Positions 1-7,824 of a stretch of DNA of 10,953 bases are shown here, piece by piece; position 1 is the first letter of the stretch; every line of letters starts with the position of its first letter. This DNA comes from an uncultured Woeseiaceae bacterium (GTDB lineage: Bacteria; Pseudomonadota; Gammaproteobacteria; Steroidobacterales; Woeseiaceae), in assembly GCA_945787435.1 (NCBI GenBank), contig CALZHX010000302.1, forward strand, positions 1 through 10,953. Reading direction: 5' to 3'. The position numbers and the translations under genes are program-made. The notes under the pieces are model-generated. The model was not told the DNA's origin and did not search any database. It worked only from the letters and a program-made list of their open reading frames with translations.

Positions 1-866
1 AGCAGCACAACCAGCGTTGCGTAGAAAATGACAATGCCGAGCACGAGCGTGTAGTCGCGATTAAGCGCACCGCGAACGAAGAACTGACCGAGCCCGGGAA
101 TGCCGAAGATCTGTTCAACCACGACCGATCCAGTCAGAATCGCGGCAATGGCCGGGCCCATGTAGGACAGCACCGGCAACATCGCCGGCTTCAATGCGTG
201 GTAGCGAACGATTGCGCTGGTTCCCAGTCCCTGGGCGCGAGCCGTGCGAATGAAGTCACTTGCGAGCACGTCGATCATGCTCGCTCTCGTCAGGCGCGCA
301 ATATAGGCTATTTGCGGCAACGCGAGCGCGATGACGGGCAAGGTGAAGCGCGCCAGCCCTTCATTGCCGCTCCAGCCCGCCGGCAGCCATTGCAGTTTCA
401 CCGCAAATAACAGCACGAGCACTGGCGCTATGACGAATACCGGTATCGAAATGCCCGTCATCGCGAACGTCATCACGGTTCGGTCCAGCAACGTATTGCG
501 GCGCAGCGCTGCGCCCGTTCCGGCCGCCACGCCGACGCAAATGGCGAGCAGCATAGCCATTGCACCCAGCTTCAGCGACACCGGGAACGCGCTGCCAATC
601 AGCTCGCTTACCGTATGGTCGCGGTAGCGGTACGAGGGGCCCATGTCGCCGCGCAGCAGCCCGGACAGATAGTTTGTGAGTTGCTCGTGCAGCGGCGCGT
701 CCAGGTTATACGCCGCTTCAAGTGCTTCGCGGGTCTCCGGTGGCAGGACGCGTTGAGCGTCAAAGGGGCCACCCGGTGCGGCGTGCACCATCAGAAAGGC
801 AAGCACAATTACCAACAGCAGCGTCGGAATTGCACCCAGCAGACGCTTCAGGGCATATCGCAGCAA
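1..866 (-). CDS. oppB: Oligopeptide ABC transporter permease, OppB type (3' end cut by the window edge)
   Basis: Inner-membrane permease subunit of a peptide/nickel-type ABC importer. It should pair with an OppC-like subunit to form the channel that takes peptides from the neighbouring binding protein. The reading frame is open to base 1 and covers about 288 codons. OppB is about 306 residues, so only the last 18 or so are missing. Visible family features are the N-terminus MLRYALKRLLGAIPTLLL, the APGGPFD segment after helix 1, an EAA-type cytoplasmic loop near residues 200-225 (RTARAQGLG followed by HALKPA), and EQIFGIPGLG followed by GALNRDYTLVLG near the end. I chose a TTG start at 866 because it gives the canonical OppB N-terminus. 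The first in-frame ATG is codon 26, inside helix 1. The only Shine-Dalgarno-like sequence is a weak GGAA. The start lies 13 bp after the binding-protein stop, so the two are almost certainly co-transcribed. Function is confident; the peptide specificity is unknown. Confidence 0.93.
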   Translation of the reverse strand, partial: MLRYALKRLLGAIPTLLLVIVLAFLMVHAAPGGPFDAQRVLPPETREALEAAYNLDAPLHEQLTNYLSGLLRGDMGPSYRYRDHTVSELIGSAFPVSLKLGAMAMLLAICVGVAAGTGAALRRNTLLDRTVMTFAMTGISIPVFVIAPVLVLLFAVKLQWLPAGWSGNEGLARFTLPVIALALPQIAYIARLTRASMIDVLASDFIRTARAQGLGTSAIVRYHALKPAMLPVLSYMGPAIAAILTGSVVVEQIFGIPGLGQFFVRGALNRDYTLVLGIVIFYATLVVL

Positions 867-879
867 AGCTGTGTTCCGA

Positions 880-2511
880 TTAGGGTGTGGCGTCAGTCGG
901 CGCCAGGCTCAGGTGCTGACTGTAATGATAATCCAGCACATTGTCTTCCCAGCCAACGACACATGGACTGACGAGGTGCTTGCTGACATAGAAATACAGC
1001 GGTATCACGGGATGGTCCGACAGCAGAACACGCTCTGCCTCTTCAAGATAATAGCGCCGCTTCTTCGAGTCCGCCTGCCCGGCAGCGCTTTGCATTAATG
1101 AATCAAAGTCCTGGTTGGAATACCGCGGCATATTCGACGAACTGCCACTCTGCAGGAGGCTCAGGAACGTGTGTGCGTCGTTGTAGTCACCGATCCAGCT
1201 GGAGAAAAAGACCTGAGTGATGTCGGCGGCGGCCACATTCGCCAACAACACCTGGAACTCCTCGTTAATCAGCGTTGCTTCAACGCCGAGCTCCTCCTCC
1301 CACATTCCCCGTATAGCGAGCGCGATGCGTTTCTGCGTATCGGACGTGTTGTAGCGCAACTCGAAGCGGAGAGGATTGTTCGGGCCGTAGCCGGCCTCGG
1401 TAAGCAGCCGGCGCGCGTGCGCGTTACGTTCATCCTGTGTCTGGTGGGAATAGTTAAAGCGCCGCGGCTCGTAGTTGTCGACGCCTGGCGGCACCCAACT
1501 ATAAGCCGCTGCTTCGCCTCGTCCCGTGATTTTATTAACCAGCACGTCTCGATCGATCGCCAGTGACAACGCCTCGCGCAGTTCCGGGCTGTCTTTAAAC
1601 GGCGGTTTTGTCAGGTTGAAGCCGTAATAGTACACCCCAAGGTAGGGCGCAACATGCAGTTCATCCGGATATTCTTCGCGCACCTTCGCGAAGCTGTCCG
1701 GCGGCACGACGTCTGTGATATCCAGTTCGCCCGCCCGGTAGCGATTCAACTGCGTCATCTCCTGCGTTACCACGTGATAACGCACTTCGTCGATCGCAGT
1801 AGCTGTATTGTTCCAGTACTGCTCGTTGCGACTTAGCGCCAGCATCGAGCCCGGCTGCCAGCTATCGAGCTTGTAGGCGCCGTTTGACAACAGGTTGCCG
1901 TCACGCGTGAACGCGTCGCCGTGCTCGGCGATCGACCCCGGGTGCACCGGGAAGGTGCTGGGCGAGGTCAGCAGGCTCAACAAGTATGGCGTCGGGCGCT
2001 CGAGCGTAATGACCAGCGTGCGCTCATCAGGCGTCTCAACACCCAACTCCGACGACGGCAGGTCACCGGCGAGTATCGCGCTGGCGTTCAGCACATCAGC
2101 GATCATGAATGAATAGAACGCGGCCGTTGCCGGGTCGACAAGGCGGCGCAGGCTGAACGCGAAGTGCTCGGCGGCAACAGGGTCACCGTTCGACCAGCGC
2201 GCATCCTCTCGAATGTGGAATGTGTAGGTCAGCCCATCGTCCGATATGCTCCATGCTTCGGCCGCGCCCGCGACAAGCTCACTGTCTGCCGAGTAACTCA
2301 ACAGGCCCTCGCCGATATCGCGCAGCACACTGCCCGCCTGCACGCTGCGCGCCTTGTGCGGATCCACCGATTCCGGGTCAGTCAGCAGACCGCGATGCAG
2401 CACCGAGGCTGCGGGGCCATCTACCTGCGGCACGCCCTGGTATTGCCAAACGATGGCAACAGCGGCGGCCAGTATCACGAGGTATACGAATGCGCGCTTC
2501 TTGCTAATCAT
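880..2511 (-). CDS. oppA: Peptide ABC transporter substrate-binding protein, OppA-like (SBP_bac_5)
   Basis: Extracytoplasmic solute-binding protein of 543 residues, the usual length for OppA/DppA-type proteins. It should bind oligopeptides in the periplasm and deliver them to the OppB-type permease encoded just downstream. Family features are DPESVDPHKA (about residues 45-54), the signature region AAEAWSISDDGLTYTFHI (83-100) followed by DARWSNGDPV, FSLRRLVDP (119-127), and a later segment with LREALSLAIDRDVLV. The N-terminus is MISKKR followed by a hydrophobic stretch (about residues 7-22). There is no lipobox cysteine and no clear AxA cleavage site, so it may stay anchored by an uncleaved helix. 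The ATG overlaps the mnmG stop in an ATGA arrangement (2508-2511), and no strong separate ribosome-binding site is seen, so translation is probably coupled to mnmG. The assignment to the family is secure; the ligand (oligopeptide, dipeptide or murein peptide) is not resolved. Confidence 0.93.
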   Translation of the reverse strand: MISKKRAFVYLVILAAAVAIVWQYQGVPQVDGPAASVLHRGLLTDPESVDPHKARSVQAGSVLRDIGEGLLSYSADSELVAGAAEAWSISDDGLTYTFHIREDARWSNGDPVAAEHFAFSLRRLVDPATAAFYSFMIADVLNASAILAGDLPSSELGVETPDERTLVITLERPTPYLLSLLTSPSTFPVHPGSIAEHGDAFTRDGNLLSNGAYKLDSWQPGSMLALSRNEQYWNNTATAIDEVRYHVVTQEMTQLNRYRAGELDITDVVPPDSFAKVREEYPDELHVAPYLGVYYYGFNLTKPPFKDSPELREALSLAIDRDVLVNKITGRGEAAAYSWVPPGVDNYEPRRFNYSHQTQDERNAHARRLLTEAGYGPNNPLRFELRYNTSDTQKRIALAIRGMWEEELGVEATLINEEFQVLLANVAAADITQVFFSSWIGDYNDAHTFLSLLQSGSSSNMPRYSNQDFDSLMQSAAGQADSKKRRYYLEEAERVLLSDHPVIPLYFYVSKHLVSPCVVGWEDNVLDYHYSQHLSLAPTDATP

Positions 2512-4355
2512 GCAGATTTCCTGAGCTGGCGCTTCTTTATGTGGATCAACAACAGCGATACGGCTGACGGCGTCATGCCCTCGAGCCGCGATGCCTGCCC
2601 CAGCGTAACCGGTCGAGCCAGCAGCAGCCGCTGCCGTGCTTCAGTCGACAAGCCGTCGACGTCGCTGTAGTCCAGGTCCTCAGGCAGGCGCAGCGATTCC
2701 TGTTTTGCCTGCTTCGCAATCTCTCGCTCCTGCCGGTCAATGTAGCCCGCATACTTGGCCTGTACTTCGACCTGTGTCTCAACCTGCTCGAGCAGCTCCG
2801 CATCGAAATCCGGGCCATTCTTACCAACAGCATCCAGGCTGACGACATCCGCGTACCCGTACTCGGGTCGCTTGAGCAACTCAATCGCTCGCACGCCCTC
2901 CGGTTTGATTTTGATCGCGGCCAGTCGTTGTTGCTCGGCCTTGACCGCGTCGACTTTTTTATTGAACGCCGACCAGCGCATATCGCCGACCAGGCCAAGC
3001 TCTCGGCCAATCGGTGTCAGTCGCTGGTCGGCGTTGTCCTCGCGTAACGTAAGCCGGTATTCCGCCCGGCTGGTGAACATTCTGTAAGGCTCGCTAACGC
3101 CGCGCGTAATCAGGTCATCGACCAGGACGCCGAGGTACGCTTCATGCCGCTGCGGAAACCACTCTTCCAGCCCGAGCGCCTGCCTCGCGGCGTTGACCCC
3201 GGCCAGGAGCCCCTGGGCACCGGCCTCCTCGTAGCCCGTCGTGCCATTGATCTGCCCCGCAAAATACAGTCCTGCCAGCGGTCTCGTTTCAAGCGACGGC
3301 TTCAGGTCGCGCGGGTCGAAGTAATCGTATTCGATGGCATAGCCCGGTTGCGTGATGTGTGCCTTTTCAAACCCGGGGATCGAGCGCACAAATCGCAATT
3401 GCGCTTCGTACGGCAGGCTGGTCGAAATGCCGTTCGGGTAGACGATGTTAGTGCTAAGCCCTTCGGGCTCGACGAACACCTGGTGAGAACTCTTGTCGGC
3501 GAAACGAACGATCTTGTCTTCGATCGACGGGCAATAGCGGGGCCCAACGCCCTCGATCGCGCCCGTATGCATCGGCGACTCGTCGAGTGAGCCGCGAATG
3601 ATGTCATGCGTTTCTTCGCTCGTTTTTGTGACGTGGCAGGACACTTGTCGCGGATGCTCACGACGGCGGCCAAGGAATGAAAACACCGGCATCGGCTCAT
3701 CGCCGGGTTGCTCCTGCATCAGGGCGTAGTTCAATGTCCTCCCGTCGAGGCGCGGTGGCGTCCCCGTCTTGAGGCGCGCGACACGAAACGGTAACTCGCG
3801 CAGTCGCTCGGCAAGCGCGATCGATGGCGCATCGCCGACTCGCCCGCCCGCCTCTTCGCTGCGCCCGATGAGGATGCGGCCGCCAAGAAATGTGCCGACT
3901 GTCAGGACGACCGTGGGTGCTCGAAACTGCAGACCATCTTCGGTTGCGATGCCGGCGACGGAGCCGCCCTCAATGATCAGGTCGTCTACGGACTGTTGAA
4001 AGATCGACAGCCCGCGCTGGTTCTCGAGCAACGCACGAATCGCTCGCTTGTAAAGATCCCGGTCCGCCTGCGCGCGCGTCGCACGAACGGCAGGCCCCTT
4101 GCTTGCGTTCAGCGTGCGAAACTGGATGCCGGCGGTGTCGATCGCTGTCGCCATGGCGCCGCCGAGTGCGTCGATCTCCTTGGTAAGATGCCCTTTACCG
4201 ATACCACCAATGGCCGGGTTGCAACTCATCTGGCCAAGGCTCGCGATGCTCTGGGTCACGAGAAGCGTACGCGCACCCGCCCGTGCGGCAGCCAGCGAGG
4301 CTTCCGTCCCGGCGTGGCCGCCTCCGACCACAATGACATCGTATGCTTTGGACAT
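2508..4355 (-). CDS. mnmG: tRNA uridine-5-carboxymethylaminomethyl modification enzyme MnmG (GidA)
   Basis: FAD-dependent enzyme that acts with MnmE to install the (carboxymethyl)aminomethyl group at C5 of the wobble uridine U34 in certain tRNAs, using methylenetetrahydrofolate. It acts in the cytoplasm as a heterotetramer with MnmE. The 615-residue product is close to the 629 residues of E. coli. Visible motifs are the Rossmann dinucleotide fold GGGHAG (11-16), MSCNPAIGGIGKGHLTKE (43-60), GidA signature 1 around GPRYCPSIEDKIVRF (271-285) and signature 2 AGQINGTTGYEEAGAQG (366-382). SRAEYRLTLREDNADQRLTP follows. Cys45 and Cys275 match the two cysteines known to matter in the family. The C-terminus carries the MnmE/tRNA-interacting helical domain. 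The ATG at 4355 gives the standard N-terminus; no strong Shine-Dalgarno is visible. The partner gene mnmE lies at the right edge on the same strand. The downstream neighbour is oppA, not the usual rsmG. Confidence 0.98.
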   Translation of the reverse strand: MSKAYDVIVVGGGHAGTEASLAAARAGARTLLVTQSIASLGQMSCNPAIGGIGKGHLTKEIDALGGAMATAIDTAGIQFRTLNASKGPAVRATRAQADRDLYKRAIRALLENQRGLSIFQQSVDDLIIEGGSVAGIATEDGLQFRAPTVVLTVGTFLGGRILIGRSEEAGGRVGDAPSIALAERLRELPFRVARLKTGTPPRLDGRTLNYALMQEQPGDEPMPVFSFLGRRREHPRQVSCHVTKTSEETHDIIRGSLDESPMHTGAIEGVGPRYCPSIEDKIVRFADKSSHQVFVEPEGLSTNIVYPNGISTSLPYEAQLRFVRSIPGFEKAHITQPGYAIEYDYFDPRDLKPSLETRPLAGLYFAGQINGTTGYEEAGAQGLLAGVNAARQALGLEEWFPQRHEAYLGVLVDDLITRGVSEPYRMFTSRAEYRLTLREDNADQRLTPIGRELGLVGDMRWSAFNKKVDAVKAEQQRLAAIKIKPEGVRAIELLKRPEYGYADVVSLDAVGKNGPDFDAELLEQVETQVEVQAKYAGYIDRQEREIAKQAKQESLRLPEDLDYSDVDGLSTEARQRLLLARPVTLGQASRLEGMTPSAVSLLLIHIKKRQLRKSA

Positions 4356-4454
4356 TGGCTAAAAAGTGAGCAGCAAAGAGGGCGCATTTTAGCGCTTTAC
4401 TTGTCCCGATCATATGGCCAAGATGGCAGCGCTTCACGATTCCATGGGTAGATT
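4356..4454. promoter_or_regulatory. Divergent intergenic region between mnmG and the plus-strand operon
   Basis: This 99-bp gap is the only substantial non-coding stretch in the window and separates two head-to-head genes. It must therefore hold the start signals of both transcription units unless the left one is read through from further away. It is more A+T-rich in its left part than the flanking genes. A near-identical 10-mer occurs twice in direct orientation, AGCGCTTTAC at 4391-4400 and AGCGCTTCAC at 4428-4437, with starts 37 bp apart. No convincing sigma-70 pair was found for the plus-strand operon. GGGTAGATT just before the ATG at 4455 could serve as a weak ribosome-binding site. That two promoters lie here is inferred from gene layout, not from a strong consensus. 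Confidence 0.5.
4386..4391 (-). promoter_or_regulatory. Possible -10 hexamer for mnmG
   Basis: Read on the minus strand this is TAAAAT, which matches five of six bases of TATAAT. It lies about 31 bp before the mnmG start, leaving a short plausible leader. No good -35 hexamer is found at 16-18 bp spacing. It touches the first copy of the AGCGCTTYAC repeat, so a protein bound there would interfere with it. This is a weak call based on position and one hexamer. Confidence 0.25.
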
Positions 4455-5912
4455 ATGTTCCGAATGTCAGTGCTGGCGCTCACGCTCTTGTGCGCACCTC
4501 TCGTCGCTGTTTCGGCGGCCGAGCTCAAGCTCGAAGACTGCCGCATAAGCGCCGGGCCGGGATATCCCGGCATCAAGGCGCGCTGTGGCACGTTCCTGCG
4601 GCCGCTTGATCCGGGCGCTCCTGACGGTGAGCAGCTTGAACTGAGCGTCGCCGTGGTACCCGCTCTGAACCTGGAACCGCAGCCCGACCCGCTCGTGCCC
4701 TTTGCCGGCGGCCCCGGCGGCAGTTCGATCCAGTTCTATGCCGCGTATTTCACGACCTTCGAGGCCGTAAGGCGCGACCGTGACATTTTGTTGATCGACC
4801 AGCGCGGCACCGGTGATTCGGCGCGCATGGACTGCCCAATTGATGACGACATTATCACGGGCCAGTTCAGCGACGAGCAGACGCTCGAGTTCACGCAGTC
4901 CTGTCTCGACCAGCTACCGCATGATCCGCGCTTCTTTACGACCAGCGTTGCTGTCGACGACCTCGAAGCATTGCGTGTGGCGCTCGGTTACCCGGCCCTG
5001 AATTTGCTCGGCACGTCTTATGGTTCGCGCGTGGCGCAACATTTTGCGCGCCGCTACCCGGACTCGACGCGCACGGTCATTCTCGACGGCGTCGTGCCGC
5101 CGCAGCTGCCGCTCGGCCCGGGGAGCGCGATTGAAGCACAGCGCGCCGTCGATGAGATCTTTGCCCGCTGTGCGGAAGACACGGCCTGCAACGAGCACTT
5201 TCCCGAAATAGACCTGGACTTCGCCGCCGTGCGTTCGCGCATTGCCGCAAGGCCTGTCCTCGTGTCCCTGACAGACCCGGTCACGGGCCGGCCCGCCGAG
5301 ATCGAGTTTGGCGACAATGAGTTCGCCGCCGCAGTGCGGCTCCTTGCCTACCAGCCACGCTCGATCGCCCTGCTGCCGCTACTCGTTCACGAGGCGGCCA
5401 ACGACAACTTCGTGCCAGTTGCGGCGCAGTTCCAACTGACCGTCACAAGCCTCGCCGACGCGCTCGCGCTCGGCATGCATAACTCGGTTATGTGTACCGA
5501 GGACATTCCATTTATCGACCGTGATGCAATCGATTTCGAAGCGCTTGAGAAGACATTCATTACGGCCATGCAAATAGAGGCGCTCGAGACTATGTGTTCG
5601 ATCTGGCCGCAGGGTCCGATCGACGAGGGTTTTAACGCGCCGCTGGCAACCGATATTCCCGTGTTGCTGCTGTCGGGAACGGCCGACCCCGTAACCCCGC
5701 CGCACTATGCCGAAATGGCACTTGTCGAGATGACCAATCACGCGCACATCATTAACACGCACCAGGGCCACGGGCAGATCGCGGCCGGCTGCATGCCGGA
5801 AGTCATCGCTGACTTTGTTGCCGCTGCCGACCCTGCTGCGGCCGATGACTCCTGCATGGAGCGAGCGTTCATCATGCCGTTTTTCGTCGACTTTTCAGGG
5901 CCGACGCCATGA
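4455..5912 (+). CDS. Secreted alpha/beta hydrolase, S33 / tripeptidyl-aminopeptidase (TAP)-like
   Basis: Exported serine hydrolase of 485 residues, related to the proline iminopeptidase / tripeptidyl aminopeptidase group (S33, with a TAP-like C-terminal part). Residues 1-22 form a Sec signal peptide cleaved around VSA-A or SAA-E. The oxyanion region is PFAGGPGGSS (82-91), followed by LLIDQRGTGDS (112-122). The nucleophile elbow GTSYG gives Ser188, and SGTADPVTPP gives Asp411. QGHG gives His439, so the triad is complete. The mature protein has ten cysteines (29, 44, 127, 150, 239, 245, 347, 381, 446, 467), which suits a disulfide-bonded periplasmic enzyme. An alternative ATG at 4464 would still keep the signal peptide; 4455 was kept because GGGTA lies just upstream. 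Its stop overlaps the ATPase start (ATGA), making it the first gene of the operon. Release of N-terminal di/tripeptides is the likely activity, but an esterase cannot be excluded. Confidence 0.85.
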   Translation: MFRMSVLALTLLCAPLVAVSAAELKLEDCRISAGPGYPGIKARCGTFLRPLDPGAPDGEQLELSVAVVPALNLEPQPDPLVPFAGGPGGSSIQFYAAYFTTFEAVRRDRDILLIDQRGTGDSARMDCPIDDDIITGQFSDEQTLEFTQSCLDQLPHDPRFFTTSVAVDDLEALRVALGYPALNLLGTSYGSRVAQHFARRYPDSTRTVILDGVVPPQLPLGPGSAIEAQRAVDEIFARCAEDTACNEHFPEIDLDFAAVRSRIAARPVLVSLTDPVTGRPAEIEFGDNEFAAAVRLLAYQPRSIALLPLLVHEAANDNFVPVAAQFQLTVTSLADALALGMHNSVMCTEDIPFIDRDAIDFEALEKTFITAMQIEALETMCSIWPQGPIDEGFNAPLATDIPVLLLSGTADPVTPPHYAEMALVEMTNHAHIINTHQGHGQIAAGCMPEVIADFVAAADPAAADDSCMERAFIMPFFVDFSGPTP

Positions 5913-6637
5913 TCACTGTTGACGGGATTCACAAGTCCTTCGGCAAGGTCCGCGCCGTTCGTGGCGTCAGCTTCGATGCGCCGGACGGCAAGATCACCGG
6001 CCTGCTCGGCCCGAATGGCGCCGGCAAGTCAACGACGCTGCGGATCCTCTACACGGTATTGCGGCCCGATGAAGGCAGCGCCACGATCAACGGCATCAAT
6101 GTTGTTGACGACAGCCTCGCCGCTCGCAAGTGCATCGGCGCACTGCCCCACGGCGCCGGGCTGTATCCGCACCTGACTGCACGCGAGAACATTGCCTACT
6201 ATGCGAAGCTCTGCGGTCTCTCCAATGACGCCGTTGACGAGCGCGTCGAACACCTCGTGAAGCTACTCGAGATCGACGACTTCGCCGACCGCAGGACCAA
6301 GGGCTTTTCCCAGGGCCAGCGCACCAAGGTCTCGATCGCGCGATCCCTCGTGCACAACCCGCAGAACGTTATCCTCGACGAGCCGAGCAACGGCCTGGAC
6401 GTTATGGCGACGCGATCTTTGCGCGAAGTGATTCTGAAGCTCAAAGATGCAGGCCACTGTGTGCTGTTCTCGAGCCACGTCATGCAGGAGGTCGCCGCGC
6501 TCTGTGACGACATAGTCATCATTGCCAACGGCAAGGTTGCGATCGACGACTCAACGGATGGCATTCGCGAGCGAACCGGCTGTGACGACCTGGAAGATGC
6601 CTTCGTCAAGGCCATCGAAATGGTGGGGCCGGCCTGA
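5909..6637 (+). CDS. ABC transporter ATP-binding protein, NatA-like
   Basis: Cytoplasmic ATPase subunit (242 residues) that should drive the ABC-2 permease encoded immediately downstream. Visible motifs are Walker A GPNGAGKST (34-42), signature FSQGQ (133-137) in place of LSGGQ, Walker B VILDE (154-158) with D-loop NGLD, and the switch histidine in SSHVM (His190). The Q-loop position reads LPHGAGLYPHLTAREN (79-94), with His81 where glutamine is common. FSQGQ and the GLYPHLTAREN stretch both resemble the NatA branch of ABC-2 ATPases, named after the Bacillus sodium-extrusion pump. Homology to NatA does not prove sodium export, because relatives carry many substrates. It overlaps the hydrolase stop by 4 bp and the permease start by 1 bp. 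The start ATG is fixed by the ATGA overlap and the normal N-terminus MITVDGIHKSFG. The catalytic residues needed for ATP hydrolysis are present. Confidence 0.93.
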   Translation: MITVDGIHKSFGKVRAVRGVSFDAPDGKITGLLGPNGAGKSTTLRILYTVLRPDEGSATINGINVVDDSLAARKCIGALPHGAGLYPHLTARENIAYYAKLCGLSNDAVDERVEHLVKLLEIDDFADRRTKGFSQGQRTKVSIARSLVHNPQNVILDEPSNGLDVMATRSLREVILKLKDAGHCVLFSSHVMQEVAALCDDIVIIANGKVAIDDSTDGIRERTGCDDLEDAFVKAIEMVGPA

Positions 6638-7815
6638 TGCGAACCTTGCTGACCGTATTCGCCAAAGAGGTTGTCGACAACTTCCGTGATCGCCGCACAC
6701 TGGCATCGGCGCTGATCATGGGCCCTCTGTTCGGCCCGATGTTATTTGCCTTTGTCATCAACCTGTCACTTGAGCGCGCACTGGACGACACAGATCGCAC
6801 GCTCGAGGTACCTGTCATCGGCCAGCAGCATGCACCAAACCTGATGGGCTACCTGAACAGCCACAACATTGCGGTCGTCGAGGGGCCGGCGACGCGCGAC
6901 GCCGCGATCACTGCGGTTAACAACGGCGAACGCGATGTTATCGTCGTCGTGCCCGAAAGCTTCGGTGAGCAGCTTGCGGACATGGTGCCCGCAAGGGTCG
7001 AGCTGATCTCGGACCAGGCCAATACCCAGGCTGAGCGTGATGCCCGTCGTGTTCGAACCGCGCTGCATGGCTACAACCAGGAGCTGGCGATGTTGCGCCT
7101 TGTGGCGCGGGGCGTCAGCCCGCAGGTGTTGCGCCCGATCAATGTTGATGAAGTGGATGTGTCCACGCCCAGCGGTCGCTCCGCAATGTTGCTGGGCATG
7201 ATGAGCTACTTTTTCATTTTCGCCCTGTTGATGGGCGGTATGTATCTTGCGATCGACACAACGGCTGGCGAGCGCGAACGCGGTTCCCTCGAGCCACTGT
7301 TGTCCCTGCCCGTAACGAGAGACCAGTTAATGTTGGGCAAGATTGCAGCAACATGCGTTTTCATGGCCGTCTCTTTGCTGCTGAGCCTTTGCTCGTTTTT
7401 TGTTGCGCTCAAGTTCATGCCGCTCGAACAACTCGGTATGACACCAAATTTCGGCCCCGCGGTGGTGGTCGCAGCGTTCTTCGTGCTTGCGCCGTTCGTC
7501 CTGCTTGGCGCTTCGCTGATGACGCTCGTTGCGTCTTTTACAAAGAGCTACAAAGAGGCGCAGACGTGGCTAAGCATCGTGCTGGTCGCCCCAACGCTGC
7601 CAATCCTAATCGTCAGTATCCTGACCTTGCGGCCGCAGCTGGAATTCATGTTCGTGCCAAGCCTCAGCCAGCACCTGTTGCTCGTCGACATGATCAAGAA
7701 CGAGCCGGTCAACCTGATTCATGTCGCGATTTCCGTGTCGAGCACTCTCGCCATTGGCGCTGCGCTGACCTGGATTTGCGCACGCCTGTATCGGCGGGAG
7801 GGGCTGCTGGGTTAG
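6637..7815 (+). CDS. ABC-2 type permease, NatB-like
   Basis: Inner-membrane exporter subunit of 392 residues, close to the length of NatB (ABC2_membrane_3 type). Layout read from hydrophobicity: one helix near 22-44, a large extracytoplasmic domain about 45-180, then a cluster of helices near 184-206, 236-258, 273-300, 312-332 and 364-384. Between helices lies the characteristic cytoplasmic segment TTAGERERGSLEPLLSLPVT (208-227), which is typical of NatB-like permeases and probably touches the ATPase. The start overlaps the ATPase stop as TGATG, so the two subunits are coupled and should form one dimeric exporter. The substrate is unknown. Gene context (a serine hydrolase on one side and an M16 protease pair on the other) hints at peptides or small proteins rather than ions, but that is inference. 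The stop codon TAG overlaps the AGGA Shine-Dalgarno of the next gene. Confidence 0.9.
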   Translation: MRTLLTVFAKEVVDNFRDRRTLASALIMGPLFGPMLFAFVINLSLERALDDTDRTLEVPVIGQQHAPNLMGYLNSHNIAVVEGPATRDAAITAVNNGERDVIVVVPESFGEQLADMVPARVELISDQANTQAERDARRVRTALHGYNQELAMLRLVARGVSPQVLRPINVDEVDVSTPSGRSAMLLGMMSYFFIFALLMGGMYLAIDTTAGERERGSLEPLLSLPVTRDQLMLGKIAATCVFMAVSLLLSLCSFFVALKFMPLEQLGMTPNFGPAVVVAAFFVLAPFVLLGASLMTLVASFTKSYKEAQTWLSIVLVAPTLPILIVSILTLRPQLEFMFVPSLSQHLLLVDMIKNEPVNLIHVAISVSSTLAIGAALTWICARLYRREGLLG

Positions 7816-7817
7816 GA
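7814..7817 (+). promoter_or_regulatory. Ribosome-binding site that decides the M16 anchor-protease start
   Basis: AGGA lies 7 bp before the ATG at 7825 and overlaps the permease stop codon. An earlier ATG at 7818 is out of frame and only 1 bp from the AGGA, so 7825 is the better start. The arrangement favours re-initiation by ribosomes finishing the permease. Confidence 0.55.
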
Positions 7818-7824
7818 TGCGGCT

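Noticed and set aside
2164..2670. 168-codon plus-strand frame across the mnmG/oppA junction
   Set aside because: It is antisense to both genes, shows no family similarity, and has no promoter or ribosome-binding site of its own.
4384..4396. GCGC-ATTTTA-GCGC as a terminator or regulatory hairpin
   Set aside because: The stem is only 4 bp with no T-run after it, and it lies between divergent starts where a terminator is not expected.
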